DNA from: Maritalea sp051251695
GTDB taxonomy: Bacteria > Pseudomonadota > Alphaproteobacteria > Rhizobiales > Devosiaceae
Reading direction: 5' to 3'
Length of the DNA: 64,000 nt
Assembly: GCF_051251695.1 (NCBI RefSeq)
Contig: NZ_JBPOEU010000006.1
Location: 96,848-160,847 of the forward strand
Shown here: positions 35,423-44,739 of the stretch, piece by piece
Layout of the letters: each line of letters starts with the position of its first letter
Numbering within the stretch: position 1 is the stretch's first letter
Program-made: the position numbers and the translations under genes
Notes under the pieces: generated by a model
Told to the model about the DNA's origin: nothing
Databases searched by the model: none
Seen by the model: only the letters and a program-made list of their open reading frames with translations

Positions 35423-36508
35423 ATGACAGATGTAAAATTAATGGATGTAGGGAAGACCTACGGCGGGGCTGTAAACGTTCTGAATGGCATTAATCTTGAT
35501 ATCAAACAAGGCGAGCTGATTGTCTTTGTTGGCCCTTCTGGTTGCGGCAAGTCCACTCTGCTTCGGATGATCGCGGGGCTGGAGAAAATCACTGAAGGCA
35601 CGCTGGAAATTGGCGGAGAAGTTGTAAACGATATTCCGCCCGCACAGCGCGGGATCGCGATGGTATTCCAATCCTACGCGCTTTACCCGCATATGACCGT
35701 GCGCGAGAATATGTCCTTCGCTCTAAAGCTCGCCAAAAAATCCCAAGCTGAAATTGATGAAGCTATTTCACGCACGGCCAAAACTTTGCAGCTGGAAGAA
35801 TATTTAGATCGACTGCCTAAAGCTCTATCAGGCGGCCAACGACAGCGCGTTGCCATCGGCAGATCTATTGTGCGTGATCCCAAGGTTTATTTATTCGATG
35901 AGCCATTGTCCAACTTGGATGCAGCGCTACGTGTTGCGACGCGCATTGAGATCGCTCAGTTAAAAGAATCAATGCCCGAAAGCACGATGATTTATGTAAC
36001 CCACGATCAGGTTGAAGCGATGACGCTTGCAACAAGAATCGTCGTTCTAGCCAATAAAGGGATCGCCCAAGTCGGCACGCCATTGGAACTTTATGAGCGC
36101 CCAGAAAACGAGTTTGTCGCTCAGTTCATCGGTTCGCCTGCCATGAATTTATTGGCTGGCGAAATCGTTGAAACCGGAAATCAGACAAAGGTAAAACTAG
36201 ATGGCGGGGGCACAGCTGTATCTGCGATACCCACAAACCAAGATGACATGGGCTTAAAGGTCAATATCGGCGTGCGACCAGAAGATATGGTGGAGACGAC
36301 CGAAGGGCATATTTATGAAGGCAAAGTAAAATTCACCGAAGCCCTGGGGGAAGTCACTTTGTTGTATTTTGAAAACGCTGGAGATAATGCGGTGATTGGG
36401 AAACTTCCAGGAATTCACGGCGATCTACGCGGCAAAACGGTTCGCGTTTCAGCGACACCAGAAAAAGTGCAAATATTCCACAATGGGCAATCACTCCACT
36501 ATCGTTGA
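35423..36508 (+). CDS. aglK: Alpha-glucoside ABC transporter ATP-binding protein
   Basis: 361 residues. UgpC/MalK-type ATPase: Walker A GPSGCGKST at 37-45, LSGGQRQR, Walker B LFDEPLSNLD, switch THDQVEAMT, then a TOBE-type C-terminal domain. It completes the agl importer with AglE, AglF and AglG. It starts 19 bp after aglA. The last codons (NGQSL) lie in a 13-bp sequence that is repeated 207 bp downstream. Confidence 0.93.
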   Translation: MTDVKLMDVGKTYGGAVNVLNGINLDIKQGELIVFVGPSGCGKSTLLRMIAGLEKITEGTLEIGGEVVNDIPPAQRGIAMVFQSYALYPHMTVRENMSFALKLAKKSQAEIDEAISRTAKTLQLEEYLDRLPKALSGGQRQRVAIGRSIVRDPKVYLFDEPLSNLDAALRVATRIEIAQLKESMPESTMIYVTHDQVEAMTLATRIVVLANKGIAQVGTPLELYERPENEFVAQFIGSPAMNLLAGEIVETGNQTKVKLDGGGTAVSAIPTNQDDMGLKVNIGVRPEDMVETTEGHIYEGKVKFTEALGEVTLLYFENAGDNAVIGKLPGIHGDLRGKTVRVSATPEKVQIFHNGQSLHYR

Positions 36509-36840
36509 TCCGGCATGATCTCTAGTTTCATCGGGCCAAATGGCTATGATCAACACGCGTGGGGAATACCCTCGTGCGTTCGTGAGTTTGCGCATCAAAT
36601 GCTGTCCAGCTTTGATGTTGCGAAAGCTTTGCGCCAGCATATCGTCGACCATCTGCAGACTGAGCGGAAATCAGAAATAGTCAATAGGCGTGGGCAATCA
36701 CTCTAGTTAGGAAGTGCTGGCGACGATAAAGAGGACCACGACCAAAACGGGAATGCAGCAAGGTCCCGCATTTTGGTCGATACTCTATAAACCTTGGAGT
36801 ACATTCAGTTAAAGTCGCTCCAAAATTACACTAGCCCATT
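36509..36840. other. Non-coding stretch between agl operon and AGE gene
   Basis: Between the converging genes there is one 63-codon open frame (36515-36706) with no ribosome site and no recognisable homology; it is not called as a gene. A 13-bp direct repeat TGGGCAATCACTC (36484-36496 and 36691-36703) brackets most of the stretch. A long hairpin at 36739-36779 is listed separately. Nothing else is seen. Confidence 0.5.
36739..36779. terminator. Long hairpin between convergent operons
   Basis: CGACCAAAA plus CGGGA (36739-36752) pairs with TCCCG plus TTTTGGTCG (36764-36768 and 36771-36779), with a 2-base bulge. It sits between the aglK and epimerase stops and is a candidate bidirectional terminator, though no clear T-tract follows. 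Confidence 0.55.
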
Positions 36841-38085
36841 CTATTTTCCAGCGAGCTCAGCCAAGCCCTCGTAACTTTGGGAAATGTTCGGACATAAAGG
36901 TAACAATGCGGCCTGCAATGAGTGATAAATGTCTGGTTTGCCGACAAACTGGCAGTCTGTTGACTGATTGTTTTCATCAAGCTCAGGAAACCATCCACCG
37001 TATTCTTGATCAATCAAGTTTGCCTGTGCAAATTGCCACAATCGATTGTACCAACGCTCATCCTCGGCGGTGCCGCCTAGCTTAATAAATGCCGCCATGA
37101 CACCAATCGCTTCAGTCACTGGCCACCAATACCGATCAGTGATTGCCGGATTTCCATCGAAGTCCAATGTGTAATAAAACCCGCCCTTTTCATCATCCCA
37201 AGCGTCTTCAACTGCGCGGTATGCAAGCCTGCGTGCTGTGTTTTGGTAGTCGCCCTCTGGCCGCCCCATCAGGTCCCAATATTGCAGGAGTAGACGCGCC
37301 AACTCGAAAGAATGACCTGGCGTTGTTCCCGCTGGCCGGAACATGGGATTTTCACTGTAATCATGGTCGATAGCCCATTGATCGGTGTAATGCTCTGGTA
37401 CGCGCCAACTCTGGGATGCAGCGCGTTTAAAAACGAAAAAATCAAGAATTGAGCCCGCTTTTTCCAAAAAATTACGGCGTCCCGTCGCCTCATACGCAGA
37501 CAGTAATGCTTCAACGCCGTGCATGTTGGCATTCATGCCACGATAGGTTGAAAATGGCGTCCAGTCCCGGTTCCATTCATCGCTGAAAAGTTGGTGTTCT
37601 TTTTCCCAAAAACGCTTTTCCAAGACCTCATCAACTTTGTCTAAAAGCGGTAGTGCGGCCGGATGATCGGCTGCATGGGCGCTTGCTGCAGCTAGAAGCA
37701 CAAATACATGACCGTAAGCCAATTTGCGTTCATCATGTACCTTTTTGCCATCTAACGCCCAAAAATACCCGCCGAACTCGGGGTCAAGATGATGACTTGT
37801 TAAGTAATTTAAGCCCTGATCGATGACATTCTCGCAATTGGCAATGCCGGCAATCTTTCCAAGCGAAAATGAATGGATCATACGTGTTGTATTATGTAGT
37901 TCTTGGATTGTAGTTTGGGCCGGTGTTCCGTCGCGTTCTAGCACATAGAACCCGCCATCGGGCCGACGGCTTTGGTCAAAAAAAGCGAGTTGTTTTTGCG
38001 CATCAGCAAGCAAGAATGAACGGTGCTTAGAAGACGATAGCAACGATTCGCCTCGCGCTTGACTTTCAATAAGTGGTGATTCCAT
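36841..38085 (-). CDS. AGE family epimerase/isomerase (mannose isomerase-like)
   Basis: 414 residues from ATG 38085, four bases after the lacI stop. Alpha/alpha-barrel of the N-acylglucosamine 2-epimerase superfamily: RMIHSFSLGKIAG, GGYFWALDGKKVHDERKLAYGHVFVL, NANMHGVEALLSAYEATG, PGHSFELARLLLQYW and DRYWWPVTEAIGVMAAF, with the His and Arg/Glu residues of these motifs forming the active site. Members interconvert mannose and fructose (or glucose), or GlcNAc and ManNAc. Linked here to a glucose/mannose-type importer, so a neutral hexose isomerase is likelier. Confidence 0.88.
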   Translation of the reverse strand: MESPLIESQARGESLLSSSKHRSFLLADAQKQLAFFDQSRRPDGGFYVLERDGTPAQTTIQELHNTTRMIHSFSLGKIAGIANCENVIDQGLNYLTSHHLDPEFGGYFWALDGKKVHDERKLAYGHVFVLLAAASAHAADHPAALPLLDKVDEVLEKRFWEKEHQLFSDEWNRDWTPFSTYRGMNANMHGVEALLSAYEATGRRNFLEKAGSILDFFVFKRAASQSWRVPEHYTDQWAIDHDYSENPMFRPAGTTPGHSFELARLLLQYWDLMGRPEGDYQNTARRLAYRAVEDAWDDEKGGFYYTLDFDGNPAITDRYWWPVTEAIGVMAAFIKLGGTAEDERWYNRLWQFAQANLIDQEYGGWFPELDENNQSTDCQFVGKPDIYHSLQAALLPLCPNISQSYEGLAELAGK

Positions 38086-38089
38086 GATG

Positions 38090-39127
38090 TTAACTTTCGA
38101 TACTTGGTCGGCGACTAGGGCTAGACCCGCTTGAAACTGGCTGAATGTATTGCAAATTATTTGGCGATTCACCCGCGATTCTTCGAAGCAAAAGCTTAGC
38201 CATTCTAAATCCTGCTTCAGGTAAATCTTCGTATAGACTCTCAATTTCTGGGCGCACTAAATTGAACAAACCGCTGGTTTGCTTAACGATCACATCAACG
38301 TCTTTCATGGGTTGCAACCCAGCATCGTGGATGGCGGCAAGCACAGCCAAACCTGAAACTTCGCCCGGGCAAACCACGCCATCCGGAGGGTTGGGGGCCT
38401 CTAATCTATCTTGAACTGCCTGTCTAATTTTTTCCGAGGGGCTATCCAAAGTAGCTCCCTCCAAAATTTCAAAATCAACGCCAGCTTGACGTACGGCATT
38501 CATAAAGCCATGCAGCAGGTGTTGACGAAATGTCAGGTTGTCTGGGGGCAACACAATAATTAACTTAGAGGCGCCCCTTTCAATTAAACGTTGCGCAGCT
38601 TGGCTCGAAAACGCAAAATTATCATAATCGACATAAGGGTGTTCGGTCGCTAACTCTGTCCGCCCATGGCAAACAAATGGGAAATCTTCTTCAAGTAGAT
38701 ATTTTACACGATGATCAGTCGGTTCAGTTCTGGAAAACACAACGCCGTCGGCAAGCCTGTTTTTTACCGTGCGCCGAATTGCGTCATCTTGATTTTCCAA
38801 ACCAAAATCCGGCATTACAACTAGGTGAAATGCTGATCCATTTAAACCGTCTGAAATTCCTTGGATGAGCGAGCTACCAAATCCAAAAATTTCTTCGTGA
38901 GGCGGCAAAACAAGACTTATTACTTGGGTACGGCCCGTTCTCAATCGTTGCGCTGCTCGGTCAGGTTCGTATCCGACCTCCTTTGCAATTTTATGCACCA
39001 GCACTCGCGTGTGCTCAGCAATTTTTTCGTCATTCGAAAGCGCGCGTGACACTGCGCCAACCGAGACACCTGCGCGGTCTGCGATTGTTCGCTGTGTTGG
39101 ACGAGGCGGTTTATTCAAGCCGGGCAT
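38090..39127 (-). CDS. LacI family transcriptional regulator
   Basis: 345 residues. LacI helix-turn-helix (TQRTIADRAGVSVGAVSRALSND) and a sugar-binding effector domain (VISLVLPPHEEIFGFGSSLIQGISDGL, DGVVFSRTEPTDHRV). It is the first gene of a leftward pair with the AGE epimerase and is divergent from the sugar ABC operon beginning at 39328. Palindromes near both promoters suggest that it controls both directions. Confidence 0.92.
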   Translation of the reverse strand: MPGLNKPPRPTQRTIADRAGVSVGAVSRALSNDEKIAEHTRVLVHKIAKEVGYEPDRAAQRLRTGRTQVISLVLPPHEEIFGFGSSLIQGISDGLNGSAFHLVVMPDFGLENQDDAIRRTVKNRLADGVVFSRTEPTDHRVKYLLEEDFPFVCHGRTELATEHPYVDYDNFAFSSQAAQRLIERGASKLIIVLPPDNLTFRQHLLHGFMNAVRQAGVDFEILEGATLDSPSEKIRQAVQDRLEAPNPPDGVVCPGEVSGLAVLAAIHDAGLQPMKDVDVIVKQTSGLFNLVRPEIESLYEDLPEAGFRMAKLLLRRIAGESPNNLQYIQPVSSGSSPSRRPSIES

Positions 39128-39163
39128 CTAGCGTCTTTCAATGATTGTTCGCTAGAAGCATAA

Positions 39164-39178
39164 TTTAAAACGATTAAA
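39164..39178. promoter_or_regulatory. Candidate LacI site near lacI start
   Basis: TTTAAAACGATTAAA: arms TTTAA and TTAAA with a five-base centre including ACG, 37 bp ahead of the leftward lacI start. It resembles the stronger palindrome at 39282 in base content. A second binding site for the same regulator is inferred. Confidence 0.4.
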
Positions 39179-39266
39179 CATACAACTCCTGGCAAAAAAA
39201 TTAGTTTTACAGGCCATAACCCCTGTAGATTGGGGCATAGTCATAGTATTTTGTAGAAAACAGCCC

Positions 39267-39297
39267 TTGACAAGATACATATTTATAACGTTATAAA
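39267..39297 (+). promoter_or_regulatory. Promoter and LacI operator of the glucose/mannose-type ABC operon
   Basis: TTGACA at 39267-39272 with TTATAA at 39291-39296 (18-bp spacer). TTTATAACGTTATAAA at 39282-39297 is a perfect 16-bp palindrome with a central CG covering the -10 element, so a bound LacI protein would block polymerase. Confidence 0.72.
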
Positions 39298-39327
39298 ACA
39301 TGAGTATCAATTTGGGAGGAATTACAA

Positions 39328-40566
39328 ATGATCAAGAAATGTATATTGGCTGGCGTCTCAATGTTGGCCCTATCGTCTAGCACTGCACTCGCAGATGATG
39401 TTGAAGTATTGCATTGGTGGACATCCGGCGGCGAAGCCGCTGCACTAAATGTGCTTAAAGAAGATTTGGCCGAGCAGGGCATCGGTTGGTTTGATATGCC
39501 AGTCGCCGGCGGCGGCGGCGAAGGTGCAATGACGGCATTGCGTGCACGTGTAACAGCGGGCAATGCGCCAACAGCTGTACAAATGCTGGGCTTTGACATC
39601 ATTGACTGGGCGAATGAAGGCGTTTTGGGAAATCTGGACGAAGTCGCCATGGCAGAAGGCTGGGATGCGGTTGTTCCCGAAGCTCTTCAGTTCTTTTCAA
39701 AGCATGAAGGTCATTGGATCGCGGCGCCTGTTAATGTCCATTCAACAAACTGGGTTTGGATGAACAAATCTGCACTTGCCGACACAGGTCTAGCTGAACC
39801 CACAAATTGGGAAGAGCTTGTTGCCGTACTTGACGCGATGAAAGAGAACGGCATCACGCCACTCGGACATGGTGGGCAAGCTTGGCAGGACGCCACGCTT
39901 TTTGACTCTGTCGTCCTTAGTCTTGGAGATGATTTCTACAAAACGACGATGATCGACCTCAATATGGATGCACTTGGCGGCGAAAAAATGGTGCAAGCGT
40001 TTGAACGCATGGCGACACTTCGCTCCTATGTCGATGATAACTTCTCCGGGCGTGATTGGAACCTCGCTTCCACAATGGTTCTTAATGGAACCGCCGGCAT
40101 GCAAATCATGGGCGACTGGGCCAAGGGCGAGTTCTTGCGTGCGGGAAAAGTGCCGGGCGAAGATTTCGTATGTATTCGCTTCCCGGGCACTCAAGGCGCA
40201 GTAACCTTTAATTCCGATCAATTCGTCATGTTTGATGTTGATCACGGAAAAGACGCGCAAAAAGCCATGGCAGCTGCCGTAATGAACCCTGTGTTCCAAA
40301 GCGCATTCAATGTTGTTAAAGGCTCTGTTCCTGCTCGTACGGATGTGTCAAATGCCGACTTTGATGCTTGCGGACAAAAGGGTATGGCTGATTTGGCCGA
40401 CGCAGGTTCAAATGGTCGTCTCTTTGGTTCGATGGCCCATGGACACTCAGTTCCAGCATCTGTGAAAAATGCGATTTACGATGTGGTAACAGCGCATTTC
40501 AATGGCGAATATGACGCTCAAACAGCTGCCAGTGAATTGGTGAATGCTGTAGAATCTGCAATGTAA
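39328..40566 (+). CDS. Sugar ABC transporter substrate-binding protein (glucose/mannose type)
   Basis: 412 residues with signal peptide LAGVSMLALSSSTALA and GGGAGG ahead of the ATG. Mature start DDVEVLHWWTSGGEAAAL, then GGGGEGAMTALRARVTAGN and PVNVHSTNWVWMN, the pattern of GtsA-type glucose/mannose binding proteins. Two cysteines (in DFVCIRFP and DACGQKG) may form a disulfide as in that group. It leads a four-gene ABC operon divergent from lacI and an AGE epimerase. Confidence 0.9.
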   Translation: MIKKCILAGVSMLALSSSTALADDVEVLHWWTSGGEAAALNVLKEDLAEQGIGWFDMPVAGGGGEGAMTALRARVTAGNAPTAVQMLGFDIIDWANEGVLGNLDEVAMAEGWDAVVPEALQFFSKHEGHWIAAPVNVHSTNWVWMNKSALADTGLAEPTNWEELVAVLDAMKENGITPLGHGGQAWQDATLFDSVVLSLGDDFYKTTMIDLNMDALGGEKMVQAFERMATLRSYVDDNFSGRDWNLASTMVLNGTAGMQIMGDWAKGEFLRAGKVPGEDFVCIRFPGTQGAVTFNSDQFVMFDVDHGKDAQKAMAAAVMNPVFQSAFNVVKGSVPARTDVSNADFDACGQKGMADLADAGSNGRLFGSMAHGHSVPASVKNAIYDVVTAHFNGEYDAQTAASELVNAVESAM

Positions 40567-40574
40567 CTCTCTTG

Positions 40575-40599
40575 GTGGGGCGACGGATATTCGCCCCAC
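40575..40599 (+). other. Intercistronic stem-loop after binding-protein gene
   Basis: GTGGGGCGA (40575-40583) pairs with TCGCCCCAC (40591-40599) around a 7-base loop, with no T-tract. It is the third such hairpin after a binding-protein gene in this window and probably protects that mRNA segment. Confidence 0.65.
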
Positions 40600-40683
40600 T
40601 TCCTCCGGGATCTGGGTCATCGCTATGGGTGCGGCCCAGAGACCGTTTTTGCCACTCAACCGACGCCAGTAAGGAACAGCCAA

Positions 40684-41580
40684 ATGGCTAACAAGACTAC
40701 AGCAGCGGATCTTCGAACAATTTTACAGCAATGGATACCAAAATTGGTGTTGTCGCCATCGATTGCGATGGTATTTGTGTTCGTCTACGGCTTCATAGTA
40801 TTCACGTTCTATTTGAGTTTTACTGGCTCAAAAATGCTACCGAATTACGATCTTGTTGGTATGCAAAACTATGTGCGACTTTGGGGGCTTTCAGCCTGGT
40901 GGACTGCCATAAAAAACTTGGCAATATTTTCGTCTTTGTACATATTGTTCAGCACCGCAATCGGCCTGCTTCTGGCCATTTTTTTAGATCAGAAAATTCG
41001 AGGCGAAGGCGTGCTTCGTCCCATCTATTTATATCCAATGGCCTTGTCGTTCATTGTGACCGGAACTGCATGGAAGTGGTTCCTGGATCCGGGAATAGGT
41101 CTTGAACACACGATGCATTTGTGGGGTTGGGAAAGCTTTGAATTCAGATGGATCAAAGATCGCAACTTTGCAATCTATACGCTCGTCATAGCCGGCGTTT
41201 GGCAAACCAGTGGCTTTGTCATGGCCATGTTCCTTGCGGGTCTACGCGGCATCGACAATGACATCCTTAAGGCCGCGCAAATAGATGGCGCCTCAAATTG
41301 GAACCTGTACAGACGAATTGTCATACCGTTGTTACGGCCTGCTTTTTTGTCGGCGTTTGTTATTCTTGCCCACCTCGCCGTTAAATCTTACGATCTGGTG
41401 ATTGCACTCACGGGGGGTGGCCCCGGGCGGGCGACAGAACTCCCCGCAACATTCATGTATTCTTACACGTTTACCCGCAACCAAATGGGGACAGGCGCTG
41501 CAAGCGCGGTGATCATGTTGATGACCATCGCAGCTATCATGATGCCTTACATTTATGCTGAACTGAAGGAAACGAAGTGA
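40684..41580 (+). CDS. Sugar ABC transporter permease (GtsB-like)
   Basis: 298 residues with six predicted membrane helices (first near IAMVFVFVYGFIVFTFYLSF). EAA loop NDILKAAQIDGASNWNLYRRI, which docks on the ATPase. The segment ALTGGGPGRATELPATFMY is typical of glucose/mannose-type permeases. It pairs with the next gene, whose ATG overlaps its TGA (TGATG). Confidence 0.92.
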   Translation: MANKTTAADLRTILQQWIPKLVLSPSIAMVFVFVYGFIVFTFYLSFTGSKMLPNYDLVGMQNYVRLWGLSAWWTAIKNLAIFSSLYILFSTAIGLLLAIFLDQKIRGEGVLRPIYLYPMALSFIVTGTAWKWFLDPGIGLEHTMHLWGWESFEFRWIKDRNFAIYTLVIAGVWQTSGFVMAMFLAGLRGIDNDILKAAQIDGASNWNLYRRIVIPLLRPAFLSAFVILAHLAVKSYDLVIALTGGGPGRATELPATFMYSYTFTRNQMGTGAASAVIMLMTIAAIMMPYIYAELKETK

Positions 41581-42458
41581 TGTCCATATCAACACAAGAC
41601 ACCGCAGTCAGTTCTGGACGGATTACACGCGCATTCATCTATTTGGTGCTGTTGCTGTTCGCATTGTTTTATCTGCTGCCGTTTTTCGTCATGCTGGTGA
41701 ACTCGCTCAAGCCACTGTCCGAGATATCCGGCGGCAATATGATGTCGCTGCCAAAAGAATGGACAATTGAGCCATGGCTTACTGCTTGGTCCACTGCTCA
41801 GATTGGGGTTGAGCCGACGGGCCTCAAGCCATATTTCATGAATTCAATTCTGATGGTCGTCCCCGCTGTTGCGATCTCAACGGTTTTGGGCGCACTTAAC
41901 GGATATGTGCTGACGAAATGGCGCTTTCGCGGCCATAATATTATATTTGGGCTGTTACTCTTTTCTTGCTTCATCCCGTTTCAAATTGTGCTGATCCCGA
42001 TGGCCGCAGTTTTGGGAAAGCTTGGTTTGGCGGGTTCAATTCCAGGCCTTGTGTTGGTGCATGTGGTATATGGCGTTGGTTTCACCACTCTTTATTATCG
42101 CAACTACTATGCCTCCTTCCCTACAGAATTGGTGCGCGCAGCAATGATTGATGGAGCGGGGTTCTTCAAAATCTTTTGGCGCATCCTTTTGCCCGTGTCC
42201 GGACCAATAACGGTGGTTTCGGTGATCTGGCAGTTCACAAATATCTGGAACGACTTTTTGTTTGGCGCTTCATTTGGCGGTATGACGCAGCCGATGACGG
42301 TTGCACTGAATAACCTCGTTCAGTCGTCCCAGGGCGTCAAAGCTTATAACGTTCATTTTGCTGGGGCCATCTTGGCCGCGCTACCCACACTAATTGTCTA
42401 CATTGTCGCTGGCCGCTATTTTGTGCGTGGCTTGATGGCTGGATCAGTCAAAGGATAA
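41580..42458 (+). CDS. Sugar ABC transporter permease (GtsC-like)
   Basis: 292 residues from ATG 41580, sharing one base with the upstream stop. MalG-like: helix one LVLLLFALFYLLPFFVMLVNSL, then PLSEISGGNMMSLPKEW, and EAA loop LVRAAMIDGAGFFKIFWRI, ending in the usual RYFVRGLMAGSVKG. Partner of the preceding permease in the inner membrane. Four bases separate it from the ATPase gene. Confidence 0.93.
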   Translation: MSISTQDTAVSSGRITRAFIYLVLLLFALFYLLPFFVMLVNSLKPLSEISGGNMMSLPKEWTIEPWLTAWSTAQIGVEPTGLKPYFMNSILMVVPAVAISTVLGALNGYVLTKWRFRGHNIIFGLLLFSCFIPFQIVLIPMAAVLGKLGLAGSIPGLVLVHVVYGVGFTTLYYRNYYASFPTELVRAAMIDGAGFFKIFWRILLPVSGPITVVSVIWQFTNIWNDFLFGASFGGMTQPMTVALNNLVQSSQGVKAYNVHFAGAILAALPTLIVYIVAGRYFVRGLMAGSVKG

Positions 42459-42462
42459 TACC

Positions 42463-43575
42463 ATGAGCTTTCTTGAGATCTCCAACATCTCCAAATCCTA
42501 CGGCAACGTGGAAGTGCTACATCACGTCGATATTAAAGTGAATGAGGGTGAGTTTTTGGTCCTTGTTGGGCCATCTGGTTGCGGTAAATCCACACTACTC
42601 AATATGATCGCGGGATTGGAAGACATCACCAACGGCGACATTTCCATTAGAGGCCAGGTTGTAAACGGCGTTCATCCGTCCAAACGTAACATCGCGATGG
42701 TGTTTCAAAGTTACGCGCTCTATCCCAATATGACCGTGGGGCAAAACATCACATTTGGCCTTGAGATGCATGGCGTACCAAAGCCAAAACGTGACAAAGC
42801 CCTAGCGGACGTATCTAGCCTATTGCAAATTGAGCAACTGCTTGACCGAAAACCGGGTCAACTTTCCGGTGGACAACGCCAGCGTGTAGCAATGGGACGC
42901 GCATTGGTGCGAAACCCAGATGTGTTTTTGTTTGACGAACCTTTGTCCAATCTTGATGCCAAGTTGCGTGTCGATATGCGCACCGAGATCAAAAAACTAC
43001 ACGAGCATTTGAAGACAACTATTGTCTATGTAACGCACGACCAGGTCGAAGCGCTTACACTTTCAACTCGAATTGCGGTGATGAACAAAGGCTATGTGCA
43101 GCAATTGGGCACACCCAAAGAGATTTATGATCGGCCCGCGAACATATTCGTAGCGACCTTCATGGGCAGCCCAGCGATGAATATTATTCCCGCTCTGATC
43201 AAAGCTAAAGACGGGGTACCTTTTGCACAAATTGCAACGTCAAGTGGCGAAACCGTCGATTTAATGCTCAGCCAAAAGAACCTAATAGATTGGGCAGGAA
43301 AACAAGTATCCTTGGGCATTCGCCCAGAGGCATTGACTGATCAAAATGGCGCCGACAAGAACTCAAAGAACATCATAATACTTGAGAACAAGGCCGGCGT
43401 TATTCAACTTGCCGGATCTGATACGTTTGTGACGACCAATTTAGGCGGAAAGGATATTACCGCTCGCCTTCGTGCCGATTCAAATGTTGAAGCGGGCAAG
43501 CCATTTGGGTTTGCTGTGGACATGGAAAAGGTGGTCGCTTTTGATCCAGAGTCTGAACAGCGTATCGTGGAGTAA
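42463..43575 (+). CDS. Sugar ABC transporter ATP-binding protein (UgpC/MsmK type)
   Basis: 370 residues. Walker A GPSGCGKST at 36-44, Q-loop VFQSYALYPNM, LSGGQRQR, Walker B FLFDEPLSNLD, switch THDQVEAL, and a C-terminal TOBE region. Fourth gene of the operon; supplies energy for the two permeases upstream. No clear terminator was found in the following 298 bp. Confidence 0.93.
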   Translation: MSFLEISNISKSYGNVEVLHHVDIKVNEGEFLVLVGPSGCGKSTLLNMIAGLEDITNGDISIRGQVVNGVHPSKRNIAMVFQSYALYPNMTVGQNITFGLEMHGVPKPKRDKALADVSSLLQIEQLLDRKPGQLSGGQRQRVAMGRALVRNPDVFLFDEPLSNLDAKLRVDMRTEIKKLHEHLKTTIVYVTHDQVEALTLSTRIAVMNKGYVQQLGTPKEIYDRPANIFVATFMGSPAMNIIPALIKAKDGVPFAQIATSSGETVDLMLSQKNLIDWAGKQVSLGIRPEALTDQNGADKNSKNIIILENKAGVIQLAGSDTFVTTNLGGKDITARLRADSNVEAGKPFGFAVDMEKVVAFDPESEQRIVE

Positions 43576-43873
43576 TGCAGTTGGGTGCTGTTATTTAGGG
43601 GCGGTTCCACGTTTTTGGCGTGCGGGCAAAGGGTCATCCTTGAGCATTTTTGAGGAAAAACGTCTTTGCTACACCTAAATATTGCCTTGCCGCCAGCAGG
43701 AATTCTTATGGATTGTCGCGTTTATAAATCGCTCGGTATAGATGTTTTTGCCGGCCGCTGATTTTATAAGGTTTTATCGTCTAAATCTCTAAACTGGGTA
43801 AACCCTAAACTTTGCGACAAGCCCATGGTTTCTCATTGGTGAAGCGTGCGAATAGCTTTTCCTTAAAGGGACC
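43576..43873. other. Intergenic region, nothing recognised
   Basis: 298 bp between two converging genes. No convincing open frame, hairpin with T-tract, repeat or RNA was seen. Confidence 0.5.
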
Positions 43874-44578
43874 TCAGATATTTCGTCCGGCGGCACGCTC
43901 CTGCAGCCATTGTTCATTGGTGCCGCAGAATAAAAATCCATCTAACAATCCATAACAGGCCAGCTTTGCATCTCTTAAAGAGAACCCCTGCGGATTGACG
44001 CTGCGCTCAAGCCATAGTCCGTCAACTAAGGATGTGAGGCTAATCGCAACAAGGCCAGCATCCACTTCATCTGCATTTCCTTCGGCTATTGCGACTTCTT
44101 CAATTACGGCCACCAGTTCAGCGCGGTAAGACATAAACATCTCCGCGGCAGGGCCACGGATATTTGGATTTTGGCGAAGTTCACTCCAGAACGCCAGCAT
44201 CATAGAAAGTCGATTTTCTGAGTGCCCTTCAGGATCAAAACAGGCCTCGACAAATGCGGCTAGCCGCTCTCTTGGTTCGATACATTCTTGCCGGACGAGG
44301 TCAAGAAGACCCGTGATAAAATCCTTCAATAACCGCTCGTATGCGTGAAGAATGAGTTCGGCTTTACCTGAGAAATGGAACCTAAGCAGCCCAGGAGACA
44401 CCTCCGCACGGCGGCAGATTTCGCGCACTGTAGTCGCGGAATATCCAACTTCACCCACAGACTCGATCGTTGCTAAAATCAACCGTTCGCGCCTCACCTC
44501 CGCTTCCAATCGCGAATATTTAGGGGGATGTTTTCTTACAGTGGGCAAGGTGTCTCTCTTTCTATGGTCAGAAGGCAT
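43874..44578 (-). CDS. TetR family regulator (BetI-like)
   Basis: 234 residues. TetR helix-turn-helix (RLILATIESVGEVGYSATTVREICRRAEVSPGLLRFHF region) followed by a BetI-type C-terminal domain (ERLAAFVEACFD, MLAFWSELRQNPN, TSLVDGLWLERSV). BetI itself senses choline; related proteins sense other amines. It is divergent from an amino-acid-type binding-protein gene and probably regulates it. A basic N-terminal extension of about 25 residues (TVRKHPPKYSRLEAEVRRER) is unremarkable for the group. Confidence 0.9.
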   Translation of the reverse strand: MPSDHRKRDTLPTVRKHPPKYSRLEAEVRRERLILATIESVGEVGYSATTVREICRRAEVSPGLLRFHFSGKAELILHAYERLLKDFITGLLDLVRQECIEPRERLAAFVEACFDPEGHSENRLSMMLAFWSELRQNPNIRGPAAEMFMSYRAELVAVIEEVAIAEGNADEVDAGLVAISLTSLVDGLWLERSVNPQGFSLRDAKLACYGLLDGFLFCGTNEQWLQERAAGRNI

Positions 44579-44739
44579 TACTACGTTACCGATCTAGTGA
44601 GACTTTTCAAGTTGCAATAAGGGTTTGTCGGGCCAGAATGGGCCTTATTATACGTTTGTAAAATAAATCTTGCCATCGAAACTCGGCTCGAATACGCTCA
44701 AGGTCAGAGGACAAAATTTGAAAACTAGGGAGAACCATT

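Noticed and set aside
36515..36706. 63-codon open frame after aglK as a small gene
   Set aside because: No ribosome site and no homology recognised; its end coincides with a short direct repeat. Kept only as a note on the spacer.
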